64,000 nucleotides of DNA, from the NCBI GenBank assembly GCA_021604565.1, contig BQJF01000006.1, positions 1-64,000 on the forward strand, read 5' to 3'. The notes below the pieces were generated by a model. That model was not told the DNA's origin, ran no database searches, and was given only the letters and a program-made list of their open reading frames with translations. Shown one piece after another: positions 12,401 to 19,236 of the stretch (within the stretch, counting starts at the first letter, position 1; each line of letters opens with the position of its first letter). The translations under genes were made by a program, and so were the position numbers. The stretch is from Minwuia thermotolerans. Lineage in GTDB: Bacteria > Pseudomonadota > Alphaproteobacteria > Minwuiales > Minwuiaceae.

Positions 12401-15400
12401 CTGATCGGTGCGCTGGGGGCGGACAGCCTGCTGGGTGGCGACGATGATGACGTCCTGCGCGGCGGTGCCGACAATGACACGCTGGACGGCGGCGCGGGCA
12501 ATGACACCCTGCTGCCGGGCAGCAACGATGGCACGGGCGAGGTGATCATCACAGGCACGGGTGACGACGTGGTCAGCTTCGACGACGCTGGCCTCGGGTT
12601 CTTCGTTCTCGATTACAGCGCCGAAACCGTCGGGCTGGTCGGCAATATCGTGGATGCCGATGGCACGGTGATCAAGGCGGACGGCACCGACACGCTGCAG
12701 GATGTCGACCTGATCGACGGCAATGTCGGCGGCCTGCAGATCACGGGCGGCTCGGGCGACGATTCCTTCACGGTCGACCTGCTGGACCAGAACGAGTTCG
12801 TGCAGTTCCGCGGCGGTGCGGGCAATGACACCTTCACGGGCGGCGCGGGCTTCGACAGGCTTGACTATGTCGGTGCTGCAGGTGGTGTCAGCCTGAACGC
12901 GGCGCTGGGTCAGACGGTCGTCGATGGCGACGGTGGTGTCGACAGTTTCACCAATGTCGACGAATTCCGTGGCTCCGACTTCAACGACAGCCTGCTCGGT
13001 TCCGCTGGCGATGACCGGTTCATCACCCGGCAGGGCAACGACACGGTCGACGGGGCCGACGGCTTTGACCTGGTTCGCTATGACCGGGCGACTGTTGAAT
13101 TCGTCGATGTCGATCTGGCCGCAGGCACGGCAAATGTGCGCCAGAGCGGTCTGGATTTCGTGGATTCACTGACGAATGTCGAATCGATCCGCGGCTCCCG
13201 CGAAGGCAACGACACCATCTCCGGTTCCGGCGAGTCGGAACGTCTGGAAGGACGGGGCGGTGACGACATCCTGTCAGGCCTTGACGGCAATGACACCCTG
13301 TTGGGCGGTGATGGCGACGATACCGTCGATGGCGGTACCGGCAATGACTCGCTGGACGGTGGTGCGGGCAGCAATGACCTGCTGATCGCCGACTTCTCCG
13401 GTGTCGGCAATTCGGTCACGACGCAGGGCACCAATGACGACATCACGGAGGCGACCTCCCTGTTCCAGGTCGGAGGTGCCAAGACCATCTCCGGGTTCGA
13501 GCGTGTCAGCCTGACGGGCAGCGATTTTGGTGACGAGCTGGTCGGCGGCGAACTTGATGACAGCCTGTTCGGCGGCCTTGGCAATGACACGCTTAACGGC
13601 GGTGACGGTGGCAGCGATGTCATCAACGGCGGCGGCGGCAATGACGACCTGTTCGGCTCCGCTACCGGCACTTTCGATGGCGGCGACGGAACGGACAAGC
13701 TGACGATCAATCTTTCCGCAGCGACCGATGCTGTCCTGATCGACGACCTGGGTGGGTCGATCACGCTTCTGGACGGCACCGGGATCACGTCGATCGAAGC
13801 GCTGAACGCGACGCTGGGTTCAGGCAATGATTCCGTCGATTTCTCGAACACGGACGAGAACGATGTAATCGACGGCGGGCTGGGCGATGACACGATCAAC
13901 GCCGGCACGAACAACGACACACTGTTCGGTGGTGATGGCACCGACCTGCTGATTGCCGACTTCTCCGGAAATGTGAACAGCGTTCTCACGCAGGGGACCG
14001 ACGACGACATCACGCAGGCGACGATCATCAACCAGATCGGTGACTCGAAGACGGTCAGTGGGTTCGAGATCGTCAGTCTGACCGGCAGCAGTTCGAACGA
14101 TGAACTGGTCGGCGGTGCGTTCGATGACACGCTGTTCGGCAACGATGGTGCCGACACGCTGCATGGTGGCTCGGGTGGTGCCGACCAGATCGAAGGCGGC
14201 GACGGAAACGACAACCTGTTTGGTTCGGCGACCGGCACTTTCGACGGCGGTGCGGGCACGGACCGGCTGGCGGGTGACTTCTCCTCGATCACCGAGGACA
14301 TGATCCTGGCGGCGGACGACGGGACGGATGTCTTCGCCGATGGCACCTCGATCACCTCCATCGAGGCACTGAATGCCACGCTGGGTTCCGGCAATGACAG
14401 TGTCGATTTCTCCACCATCGACGTGAACGACACGATTGACGGGGGGGGCGGCAACGACACGATCAACGCCGGTACCAACAATGACACGCTGTCCGGTGGT
14501 GACGGGACGGACCTGCTGATTGCCGACTTCTCCGGCAATGTGAACAGCGTCATCACCCAGGGTACGGATGACGACATCACGCAGGCGACGATCATCAACC
14601 AGATTGGGGATTCCAAGACTGTCAGCGGGTTCGAGATCGTTGATCTGACCGGCAGCGTCAACAATGACGAGCTGGTCGGTGGTGCCTTCGATGACACGCT
14701 GATCGGCAATGGCGGCAACGACACGCTGCATGGCGGATCGGGCGGCGCGGACCAGATCGATGGCGGTGCGGGGGACGACAACCTGGTCGGGTCGGCGACC
14801 GGCACCTTCGACGGTGGCACGGGCACGGACCGGCTGGCGGGTGACTTCTCCTCGATCAGCGAGGACATGGTGCTGGCGGCCGATGACGGCACGGATGTCT
14901 TTGCGGACGGCACCTCGATCACCTCCATCGAGGCTCTGAACGCAACGCTTGGCTCCGGCAATGACAGCGTCGATTTCTCGGCCATTGACCTGAGCGACAC
15001 CATCGATGGTGGGACCGGCAATGACACGATCAACTCCGGCACCAACAATGACACGCTGTTCGGCGGTGATGGCACCGACCTGCTGATTGCCGACTTCTCC
15101 GGCAATGTGAACAGCGTCATCACCCAGGGTACGGATAACGACATCACGCAGGCGACGATCATCAATCAGATCGGCGATTCGAAGACGATCTCCGGGTTCG
15201 AATTCGTCAGCCTGACCGGCAGCGTCAACAATGACGAGCTGGTCGGCGGTGTCCTCAACGATACCCTGATCGGCAATGCCGGTAACGACACACTGCATGG
15301 TGGCCTCGGCGGTCTCGACAGTCTGTTCGGCGGTGACGGCGATGACACCCTGATCGGTGGCGACGGCGCCGGTGTGCTGAACCTGGGTGCAGGTGATGAC

Positions 15401-16069
15401 AGTGTGCAGGGCGATGCGGGCGACGACACCATCGACGGCGGCGATGGCTTCGACGCAGTGGCCTACGACAATGAGACGGGGATTTTGGGTGTCACCGTTG
15501 ACCTGGTCGCGGGCACGGCAACCGATACCTTCGGCGATACCGACACGCTGATCAGCATCGAACGTGTTGTTGGCAGTACGCAGAACGACGACATCTTCGG
15601 CAGCGCCGCGAACGAGCAGTTGCAGGGTGATGCCGGCGATGACCTGATCGAGGGAGGTGGTGGCGTCGATACGCTGGTCGGTGGCCTGGGCAGTGACGAG
15701 TTCAGTCATGACAGCCTGTCGGATGTCACCTCGGTCAATGCCAACGTCACTGTTGCAACGTCGGGGCTGGCCGTTGATCTGATTGATGACTTCGTGACCG
15801 GGACCGATACCATCTCGTTCTCGGAGGCTGGTGGTTTTCAGGCCATCAATGGCTTCGATGTGACGTTCGAGGATATCGCTGTCGATTATGACGGGACGAA
15901 CAGCGGCGCACAGGGCAGTGCCGCCTATATCTTCGACGGTACACATCTGATCTATGATGACGACCTTGCCACCGATGGCTATCAGGTCATCGCGAACATG
16001 AACGGTGGTTCGGTCGTGTCGAATGACATCGCGTTCAGCGGCGGTGGCCTGAACCCGGAGGATTTCTGA
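2..16069 (+). CDS. Giant RTX calcium-binding repeat protein, type I secretion substrate (5' end outside window)
   Basis: The frame is open from base 2 with no stop, so the gene begins before the window; the GTG at 467 is only an internal codon. At least 5,355 residues are visible. In order: a Glu/Gly-rich acidic tract (2-465); a Gly/Thr linker (466-840); RTX nonapeptides of GGxGNDTL type (860-1960); a prepeptidase C-terminal-like beta domain (about 1960-2390); RTX; a LamG/concanavalin-like domain (about 4795-5455); RTX; seven FG-GAP repeats (about 6980-8450); RTX modules; seven more FG-GAP repeats (about 10800-12290); a 189-residue tandem array (13377-15305); and an RTX-poor C-terminus suited to a type I secretion signal. 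FG-GAP blades show the D-x-N/D-G-D-G-F-D-D calcium loop. The exporter genes follow after 51 bases. RTX repeats fold on Ca2+ outside the cell; adhesion or a matrix role is inferred. No protease or lipase motif was recognised. Confidence 0.93.
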   Translation, partial: DRRGDDGGGAAGEGEGEGEGDAEGEGEGEAAAEGEGEEEGEGEEEEEAEGDGEEEDAAAEGDGGEGDGGEGEAAPEGGPAEGEGGGAAEGEGGGGEGGEGGEGDGAPEGGPAEGGPPEGEGGPGEDAAGQDGEGGEGDGGDETAGGGGGGGDAENVPDGGGAGAGDGQQQAGADGGGSDGGGSGGGGSEGGAGGGASTGGSQGGTDTGTGTGTGTGTGTGTPTGTGGTGGTGTGDNFSSQQNNLLGSTTQQGGTGTGTGTTGGTQGGTGTQTNNNNDVVVDPNGFTGGNDNVVLGGGSDNVNAGAGNDTVDGGAGNDTINGGAGADRLFGGTGDDSLLGGTGNDTLTGVDGNDVINGGAGTDAVDFSGTANGVAANLVTGRAQSIGANEIDTDTLTAIENVTGGAGGDSLTGDGVANTLIGNAGDDTLVGNAGADNLVAGDGDDALSGGSGNDTLSGGAGTDRADFSAQTTAVTVNLLTGTANGEISGTDTLTGIENVTGGSASDQITGDTLGNALDGGAGNDSIFGGAGTDSLDGGAGTDSLDGGAGADVISGGDGSDTILGGADADSLSGDAGNDSLNGGAGVNTLDGGAGDDTASGGADSEQINGGAGADSLLGAGGDDLIAGGDGNDTLDGGDGADFLSGDADLSGQTVIGDGHTPATVTVSIANDGAAGSVQFIFFTLSAETAITITTDGPTIDPEIFLFNDDGSLDAEDFLASDDDDGLPAGSFSNAIINTGDEIGNLPAGDYVLAVSDFNLDLDEAVAGINDDGGNLSEGDVAVTFQITTGTIQVTAEGAVASGLNPGNDVLVGGAGNDTLQGGDGDDSLSAGDGDDALVGGAGNDTIDGGAGNDAADFSGAAGALDVDLAAGTVAGDGNDLISNVETLILSGDSDTVTGAGVAELIFGGAGDDTMNSGDGNDTLSGDAGADTLFGAAGADQLFGGADDDFFDGGAGDDILDGGAGTDTALFTYGGQGGVDVSLTDGTATDEFGDTDQLAGIENVTGSDFNDQLIGDAQNNVLTGGDGNDTLLGAGGADTVDGGAGNDLLNLLADDTTTALGGDGNDIFVASATVLGAEDVLDGGADDDTLAIEAGGTIGAAALSGVTNVETLLPTSDLATDITLSDAMIGAGETLFVNGQLLVTDTSTLVVNGSAEQEGNLSIQGGAADDELDGGQAADTLRGGDGTDTLQGNGGSDVIDGEGSFDTASFADLDQAVSASLVTNTAVSGNDTDTLIAVEGLLGSAFDDTLTAGEGEAHDLVGGAGDDLLTAGSGTMFIDGGVGDDTVVADSAALDSSDLLAGGDGTDLLQITGGGEIGGTALDSVTGFENVELLDDAETDLTLRNGQINTTGTIGINASALAAVTSALFIDAALKSDAAINVEGGAADDVILATQGDDVVLGNAGQDVIFGGLGDDTLSGGAGIDLLRGEAGADNLAGGADQDLLTGGAGDDSLDGGADLDVADFGDAESGVTVDLGAGTATGADSGNDTLTGIEVVQGTTQGDDIRLADDIDDQAAIGGAGDDTLTGGDNAADALLGQLGDDSASGGSGADFISGGGGNDTLSGDDGDDEIDGGAGNDLLSGGAGDDDLDGDSSADPELALQFDGIDDSAVLPDFAGLSGTDDATFEAWLSPDAIQDMAVFDTREDLQGVETGLMFGFRSAEGEGLVAVARIAGNGQAFEVTSGLLAAQGGAQHFAVTFDRDGQMSLFVNGVASGNPVNISALDGVDVSTNTPLVLGESNIDDAFGRYAGTMDEARIWSIARSEQEILAAQDDLLVGDEEGLELYLDFNEEGFDFALDGTVDAANAILFGDIARVESDAVINDVTSGDDTLEGGDGGDLLDGGDGTDAASFANDPNGVFAELVAFGATDGFGNFDTLAGIENLIGSAFDDTLLGGAGANTLEGGSGDDSLSGGQGNDSLDGGAGDDTLDGGLSGEGDDVLAGGDGIDTADFGSAVEAVNVNLVIGTANGAQALGNDTLTGIENVIATDFADNVVGDLADNLFDLNDGDDIGDGGSGDDTLLGGGGSDDLAGDSGADILSGGAGDDTLAGDDGADSLDGGDGTDTADYIGDLAGVNVDLAAGTALDASESTDTLSGIENVEGSDFDDTLGGDGQANQLGGGDGADNINGAAGADTLFGDQGNDTLSGGDGDDSVAGGAGDDLFVADDGVDDLSGNDGTDLLVFTAATEGVVFDISAQTLTNDGFGNTDTVFSIENAIGSAFADSFTLGLDAQVAGGAGDDLFTVNTGIGTGALISDFTAGAGTEDVIDLSSFGFGNLAEVQAVSSDDGTSTTIQLSAVDSLVLTDVLVADLADDDFIFGNNANQFPALLDLGAATSDDGFLFGNPTAEFGFGSSIAGIGDVSGDGLGDLLIGSPYGNGGAGEAFVLFGDAAPGFVQVQDDNLAGDDSGFGITATSVGPGEYAGQEVAAIGDINGDGFTDFAVGAPNVINGYYYLDSGAVAVVFGDANGLSGDIDLDNLDGTNGFSFYSGYAGPDQLGASVAGGGDLNGDGIDDLVVGAPGTNGNRGEILIVFGSTNGFAADFSSDDIGNTVAGTTVTGDTASAQFGYSVDIIGDFDGDGFDDLVVGEPFGNAGGKSYVIFGAANLTIDTTITNVLEGSARAIEITAGEFADRLGESVSAAGDVNNDGFDDLIIGASGTDAGLNNRGAAHVVFGSANPQDVDASQLAVDGLQGFSILGDAALERIGNAVDGGRDVNGDGIADIVVGAYDAAATGEVIVIFGSGDGFASSIAPGVLDGTDGLVIRGGGGVDAIGGTVALVEDVNGDGFDDIAFSSTGGFSYDGGAAVYDSTFIIFGRDSSGEALVGEAGNDDLTGDGNANLLVGAQGNDTLTGLSGDDVLRGGIGDDIAGGGDGDDLLDGGAGSDTLIGGAGVDTLRPGSNDGTVGDFIQAGIDDNLIVFEAPGSGFFIVDYSDQSSAITANLGPVDGTVVKIGGTDTLEGINLLDGNVGGLQFNGGDGADVITASLQSGQEFIQIRGGAGNDTITGGDGFDRLDYVGAPEGVIVDISQGLTLDDGAGGVDTFSQIDEVRGSDNNDSLIGSEGSDRFITRLGDDTVDGAGGFDLVRYDRSNIENVNVDLSANTAIVQFVDVQGVATDTLQNVESIRGSRTGNDTLTGDALANQLDGGGGNDLIDGGDGFDLLFGGDGDDTLLSGTNDGGGDLLNTGAGNDLISFVNPGLGSFVIDYREEILGITVTIGNLSGTIVKSSGTDTLEGVDQIDGVISGGLVVFGGAGDDVVNVDLLDTDEFFAFRGGAGNDTITGGGGFDRLEYVGAAAGVTIDVGAGQTTDDGDGGVDTFSQIDEFRGSDNADSFIGSVDDDRFITRRGNDTVDGGDGFDLVRYDRANIDFVDVDLSVNTANVRFTGDAFDTVDTLTNVESIRGSREGNDTIVGDGNDNQLDGRGGDDILTGGLGDDTLIGRDGTDSIDGGDGFDTYVASDATQSVVIDLTLGTVTNDGFGNVETVAGIEQVIGSDQDDQFTFGSGTTFFGGAGDDLFITLGRIGADNFIVDFVAGAGTGDVLDVSEFGFVDLAGVLEIATDDGVSTTLQLGAADQVILQDVLVADLAADDFIFADAQPIDPLLDLAEDFDPTVGFILANPDTNEKFGQAIDGIGDVNGDGLDDILIGASYGSTNYQLTGEAFVLFGDSTPQFVESAGDLALEGRGFEPFQSEASSFSIFGYDVAGIGDLNGDGFRDFAISARNEYVRNNYGTGEVTVVFGSADGLTGDIDVSDLDGTDGFVIRANDTEIYALGYSIAGEGDFNGDGFDDLIIGAPASSYGQANAAGEVYVVFGGADGIPAVNDIGSLVGSGDAIVIEGQQTFARLGESVDFAGDFDGDGFDDIVVGAPDANYAGQAFVIFGSDTPTSGTLDSLLIGGDAILIDGALGNSNDALGHAVSGAGDVNGDGFDDVFVGSPYSDTYASDAGAAFVIFGQAARADVDTSTDLDGNNGFVIFGRSDNDNAGFSVDGGGDLNGDGLSDLVVGARNANYSGNYGLGEAYVVFGSGAGFAATLHPDEFDGLNGLLIRGPDTGTYTGHEVAIIGDVNGDGFDDIAVSSYYNVNGSNLYEATFIIFGTDNTGAAQIGDENANQLTGDGNANLLAGAAGDDTLVGLAGNDTLIGALGADSLLGGDDDDVLRGGADNDTLDGGAGNDTLLPGSNDGTGEVIITGTGDDVVSFDDAGLGFFVLDYSAETVGLVGNIVDADGTVIKADGTDTLQDVDLIDGNVGGLQITGGSGDDSFTVDLLDQNEFVQFRGGAGNDTFTGGAGFDRLDYVGAAGGVSLNAALGQTVVDGDGGVDSFTNVDEFRGSDFNDSLLGSAGDDRFITRQGNDTVDGADGFDLVRYDRATVEFVDVDLAAGTANVRQSGLDFVDSLTNVESIRGSREGNDTISGSGESERLEGRGGDDILSGLDGNDTLLGGDGDDTVDGGTGNDSLDGGAGSNDLLIADFSGVGNSVTTQGTNDDITEATSLFQVGGAKTISGFERVSLTGSDFGDELVGGELDDSLFGGLGNDTLNGGDGGSDVINGGGGNDDLFGSATGTFDGGDGTDKLTINLSAATDAVLIDDLGGSITLLDGTGITSIEALNATLGSGNDSVDFSNTDENDVIDGGLGDDTINAGTNNDTLFGGDGTDLLIADFSGNVNSVLTQGTDDDITQATIINQIGDSKTVSGFEIVSLTGSSSNDELVGGAFDDTLFGNDGADTLHGGSGGADQIEGGDGNDNLFGSATGTFDGGAGTDRLAGDFSSITEDMILAADDGTDVFADGTSITSIEALNATLGSGNDSVDFSTIDVNDTIDGGGGNDTINAGTNNDTLSGGDGTDLLIADFSGNVNSVITQGTDDDITQATIINQIGDSKTVSGFEIVDLTGSVNNDELVGGAFDDTLIGNGGNDTLHGGSGGADQIDGGAGDDNLVGSATGTFDGGTGTDRLAGDFSSISEDMVLAADDGTDVFADGTSITSIEALNATLGSGNDSVDFSAIDLSDTIDGGTGNDTINSGTNNDTLFGGDGTDLLIADFSGNVNSVITQGTDNDITQATIINQIGDSKTISGFEFVSLTGSVNNDELVGGVLNDTLIGNAGNDTLHGGLGGLDSLFGGDGDDTLIGGDGAGVLNLGAGDDSVQGDAGDDTIDGGDGFDAVAYDNETGILGVTVDLVAGTATDTFGDTDTLISIERVVGSTQNDDIFGSAANEQLQGDAGDDLIEGGGGVDTLVGGLGSDEFSHDSLSDVTSVNANVTVATSGLAVDLIDDFVTGTDTISFSEAGGFQAINGFDVTFEDIAVDYDGTNSGAQGSAAYIFDGTHLIYDDDLATDGYQVIANMNGGSVVSNDIAFSGGGLNPEDF
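6540..13230 (+). repeat. Diverged internal duplication of a 2.87-kb multidomain block
   Basis: Two blocks in the giant RTX gene share the same domain order: about 6540-9410 and about 10370-13230, offset by about 3.82-3.83 kb. Each starts with a V-x-D-x-x-x-x-T-x-x-N-D-G-F-G-N segment, passes through seven FG-GAP repeats and short RTX runs, and ends with a module carrying PGSNDG, DYVGA, RGSD and ESIRGSR motifs. A third copy of the last module alone lies between them (about 9495-10230), 825 bases after the first. Protein similarity is obvious but not near identity, so the duplication looks old. Confidence 0.8.
13377..15305 (+). repeat. 567-bp tandem coding repeats (about 3.4 copies)
   Basis: Copies begin at 13377, 13944, 14511 and 15078, an exact 567-base period (189 residues), in frame in the giant RTX gene. 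Each starts LLIADFSG, followed by N-S-V-x-T-Q-G-T-D/N-D-D-I, T-x-SGFE, NDELVGG, RTX nonapeptides and SIEALNATLGSGNDSVDFS. Copies 2-4 are much more alike than copy 1, and copy 4 is partial. This pattern suggests recent unequal recombination. Confidence 0.9.
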
Positions 16070-16120
16070 TAGAACGATCCGGTACGAACGCAGGAAACCT
16101 TGGGGGCACTGGACAATTGA

Positions 16121-17920
16121 ATGGCTGAACCGGCGAAACAGGGCGGATTCAGGGCTCTGATCAGACCGGTCTGGCCCGCCACGGGCGAACTGCTGCTGCT
16201 CAGCCTGTTCATCAACGTCCTGGCGCTGGCCGTGCCGGTCTTCGTGCTGCAGGTCTATGACCGGGTGGTGGCGAAGGCCGGGCTGACGACCCTGCAGGGT
16301 CTGGCCATCGGCATGGCCGTGGTGATCCTGTTCGACTTCCTCCTGCGACAGACCCGCAGCCGCGCCGTTCAGCGTGCGTCGCTGCGCTTCGACCTGCATT
16401 TCGGACAGGTGCTGTTCGAAAAGCTGGGCCGCATGCCGTTGCGCGTGCTGGAATCCCGCCCTGCGGCCTTCTGGCAGGGCCTGTTCCGCGACTCCGACAT
16501 GGTCCGCAACGCCGTTGCCGGTCCGCCCGTGATCATGCTGGTGGACCTGCCCTTCGCGGTCATGTTCATTGCCATCATCTATGTCATTGCGGAGCCGCTG
16601 GTCTGGGTCGTGCTGGTCGCGGCGGCGGTCTTTGTCCTCTTCGCCCTGCGGTCAGGCTTCGCCATTGGTGCAGCGGCCAACAGGGAACGCGGCACCTCCA
16701 TCGGCCGCGATGCCTTTCTGGCGGACATCATCGCCAACCGCACCACCATCAAGGCGCTGGCGCTCGAGGGGGCGGTGCGCCCCATGTGGCGCGACAAGCA
16801 GGTGGATGCCATCGACAGTGCCATGGATCGCGGGCGCATCAACGATACCTACGGCAATGTCGGTGTCAGCCTGACGGTCATGACCACCATCGCCATCACG
16901 ACGACTGGCGCGCTGGCCATCATGGATCAGCAGATCTCCATCGGTTCGCTGGTGGCGACGAACATGCTGGCATCCCGCATCGTCGGCCCCTTCGCGCAAC
17001 TGGTGACGCAGTGGCGGGTGCTGGTCATGGCGCGGCAGTCGGGTCGGCGCCTGACGGAGGTCCTGTCGCAACCGGACGATCACCAGGAACAGGTGATGGA
17101 CCTGCCCCGGCCGGAGGGGGCGATGAGTGTCGAGAACATGACCTTCGCCTTCGCACCGGATCAGGAGCCGGTGCTGCGCGATATCCGTCTGAAGTTTCCC
17201 GCAGGCGGCATGCACGCTGTCGTCGGTCCCAACGGGTCCGGCAAGACAACGCTGCTGAAGTTGCTGATGGGACTCTATGAGCCTGTCAGCGGACGCATCC
17301 TGCTGGACGGGGCGGACATCAGCCAGTTTCCGTTGACCCAGTTCGCCCGCTGGATCGGATATGTACCGCAGGAGAACGTGCTGCTGGCCGGCACCATTCG
17401 GGAGAATCTGGCCCGCGGGCGGGAAGACATTGACGACGACGCGATCCTGGCAGCCGCTCAGGCCGTCGGCGCGCATGAGTTCATCGTCGACCTGCCCGAT
17501 GGTTACGGCACGGTCGTCGGCGAAGGGGGGCGGACGCTTTCGGGCGGCCAGCGCCAGCGTCTGGCCATCGCGCGCGCCCTGATCGGAAATCCGCCCGTGC
17601 TGCTGCTGGATGAGCCGTCGGCCAGTCTTGACCGGGCGGCGGAGGAATCACTGCGGGACAGGCTGAAACAGCTATCGCGCGATCACACGGTGATCATGGT
17701 CTCGCACAGTTCGATCCTGCTGGGCGCATGCGACAATGTCGTGATCCTGGACAAGGGCGTGATCGTGAAGGGGGGACCGGCGCATCAGGTGCTGCCCAGC
17801 CTGTCGCAGCGCAAGCCTGCCGTGGCGAAGCCGGTTGCCGCGCCTGCCGCATCTGCCCCGCCAGTGGCTGAGACGTCGAAGGCAGACGAAACCGGCGCCG
17901 TGACGGAGGCGGCAAAATGA
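16121..17920 (+). CDS. Type I secretion system ABC transporter (permease/ATPase fusion)
   Basis: A 599-residue half transporter of the HlyB/PrtD/LapB class that would drive export of the RTX protein across the inner membrane. The N-terminal half holds the transmembrane domain (hydrophobic segments near residues 20-50, 60-75, 135-175 and 255-275). The C-terminal half is the ATPase: Walker A GPNGSGKTT from residue 369, signature LSGGQ at 473-477, Walker B LLLDEP with D497-E498, and the H-loop VSHSS. No N-terminal C39 peptidase is present, as expected for RTX rather than double-glycine peptide substrates. The Ala/Pro-rich last 40 residues look disordered. It starts 51 bases after the giant RTX gene and overlaps the adaptor gene by 4 bases (ATGA), so the genes are probably one operon. 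No outer-membrane TolC-like gene is nearby. Confidence 0.95.
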   Translation: MAEPAKQGGFRALIRPVWPATGELLLLSLFINVLALAVPVFVLQVYDRVVAKAGLTTLQGLAIGMAVVILFDFLLRQTRSRAVQRASLRFDLHFGQVLFEKLGRMPLRVLESRPAAFWQGLFRDSDMVRNAVAGPPVIMLVDLPFAVMFIAIIYVIAEPLVWVVLVAAAVFVLFALRSGFAIGAAANRERGTSIGRDAFLADIIANRTTIKALALEGAVRPMWRDKQVDAIDSAMDRGRINDTYGNVGVSLTVMTTIAITTTGALAIMDQQISIGSLVATNMLASRIVGPFAQLVTQWRVLVMARQSGRRLTEVLSQPDDHQEQVMDLPRPEGAMSVENMTFAFAPDQEPVLRDIRLKFPAGGMHAVVGPNGSGKTTLLKLLMGLYEPVSGRILLDGADISQFPLTQFARWIGYVPQENVLLAGTIRENLARGREDIDDDAILAAAQAVGAHEFIVDLPDGYGTVVGEGGRTLSGGQRQRLAIARALIGNPPVLLLDEPSASLDRAAEESLRDRLKQLSRDHTVIMVSHSSILLGACDNVVILDKGVIVKGGPAHQVLPSLSQRKPAVAKPVAAPAASAPPVAETSKADETGAVTEAAK

Positions 17921-19218
17921 CCACCGACGAGCGTATCGAACAGATGCAGCGTCAGGCCCGCGCCACGCTATGGCGGGTCATTGCGCTGATCGTCATCCTG
18001 CTGCTGTCCGGCTTTGGTGTCTGGGCTGCCGCCGCCAAGCTGGACGAGGTCGCGGTCGCGCCGGGCGAAGTGAAACCGCAGGGCAAGGTGCGGCTGATCC
18101 AGCATCTGGAAGGCGGCATTGTCGAGGCCCTGCTGGTGCGTGAGGGCGATGTGGTGGAGGAGGGGCAGCCGCTGGTCCAGATCGACCTTGCCCCCAGTCA
18201 GGCCAATCGGGAGGAGATCCGCTATCGCATCGATGGTCTGATGCTGAACGCCGCCCGGCATCGTGCGCTGGCGACCGGGGAGCAACTGGAACTGCCGCCG
18301 GAGGTCGCGGAGCGGCGCCCGGAACTGGTGCAGAACGAGATCGATGCCTATCGGTCCCGCAATGCCCAGTACCAGACCCAGTTGGGGGCATTGCGCGCAA
18401 AGCTGCGCCAGCGTCAGGCCGAACTGGCCGAACTGCAGTCCAAGCGGCGCAGCATCGACGGCAATCTGGCAGTGCAGAAGCGGCGGTTCGAGATGTCGAA
18501 GCGCTTGCTGGAGCGCGAACTGACGCCGAAGCTGGATCATCTGGAGCTGGAGGCGGAGGTCACCGATCTGGAGGGCAAGCTGGACACGGCCAACAGGTCG
18601 ATCCCCCGGATAAACGCGAGTATTGATGAAGCGCGCGAACTGTTGAAGGAGGAGGAACTCCGCTTCCGCTCCGAGGCGTCCGAGTCGCTGGCCAAGGCGG
18701 AGCAGGAGATCGGTCGCCTCTCGGAACTGCTGACGGAAGCCAATGACCAGCAGTTGCGCGCCACCATCCGCAGCCCGATTGCTGGCGTCGTGAAGAACCT
18801 CGTGGCGAATACCATTGGCGGTGTTATTCGGTCGGGCGACGCGATCATGGAAATCGTGCCGCTGGACGAGACCCTGATCGTGCTGGCGCGCCTGAACCCC
18901 AACGACCGTGGCTATGTTGAGGTCGGGCAGAAGGCGCTGGTAAAGGTCACCGCCTATGACTTCTTCCAGTATGGCGCGCTGGAGGGGCGGGTGGTGCGCA
19001 TCGGTGCGGACGCCAACCGGCTGCCATCGACAGGAGAACCCTATTTCGATGTTGTTGTGGAGACCACAGGCGGCTTCGTCGACAAGTCCGGCGCACTGAT
19101 GCCGATCACGCCCGGCATGCAGGCCGCAGTTGACATCCATACGGGGGAGCGGTCAGTGATGACGTTCCTGCTGAAACCCTTCCTGCGTCTGAAACAGGAA
19201 GGCTTCCGCGAGCGCTGA
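17917..19218 (+). CDS. Type I secretion membrane fusion protein, HlyD family
   Basis: A 433-residue periplasmic adaptor linking the ABC exporter to an outer-membrane channel. A cytoplasmic N-terminus of about 18 residues precedes one transmembrane segment (about 19-38). Next come the biotinyl-lipoyl-like half motif QHLEGGIVEALLVREGD (about 64-80), a long Arg/Glu/Leu/Gln-rich alpha-helical hairpin (about 110-265), and the second lipoyl half with IRSPIAGVVKNL near 285. A beta-barrel tail ends in the typical ITPGMQAAVDIHTGERSVMTF-type sequence. Length matches the family. Its ATG lies in the ATGA overlap with the ABC transporter gene, indicating translational coupling. Confidence 0.95.
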   Translation: MTTDERIEQMQRQARATLWRVIALIVILLLSGFGVWAAAAKLDEVAVAPGEVKPQGKVRLIQHLEGGIVEALLVREGDVVEEGQPLVQIDLAPSQANREEIRYRIDGLMLNAARHRALATGEQLELPPEVAERRPELVQNEIDAYRSRNAQYQTQLGALRAKLRQRQAELAELQSKRRSIDGNLAVQKRRFEMSKRLLERELTPKLDHLELEAEVTDLEGKLDTANRSIPRINASIDEARELLKEEELRFRSEASESLAKAEQEIGRLSELLTEANDQQLRATIRSPIAGVVKNLVANTIGGVIRSGDAIMEIVPLDETLIVLARLNPNDRGYVEVGQKALVKVTAYDFFQYGALEGRVVRIGADANRLPSTGEPYFDVVVETTGGFVDKSGALMPITPGMQAAVDIHTGERSVMTFLLKPFLRLKQEGFRER

Positions 19219-19236
19219 TCACGGGACGGGCCTCTC

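Noticed and set aside
860-15300. Regularly spaced DNA repeats resembling a CRISPR array
   Set aside because: The period comes from 9-residue RTX codons (27 bases), contiguous and coding, with no separated unique spacers or cas genes.
13820-16399. 859-codon antisense open frame under the RTX gene, with similar ones at 13078-15165 and 1625-3031
   Set aside because: RTX repeats (GGxGxD) leave the opposite strand free of stops. The translated proteins show only repeat echoes and no domain, and one runs into the ABC gene antisense.
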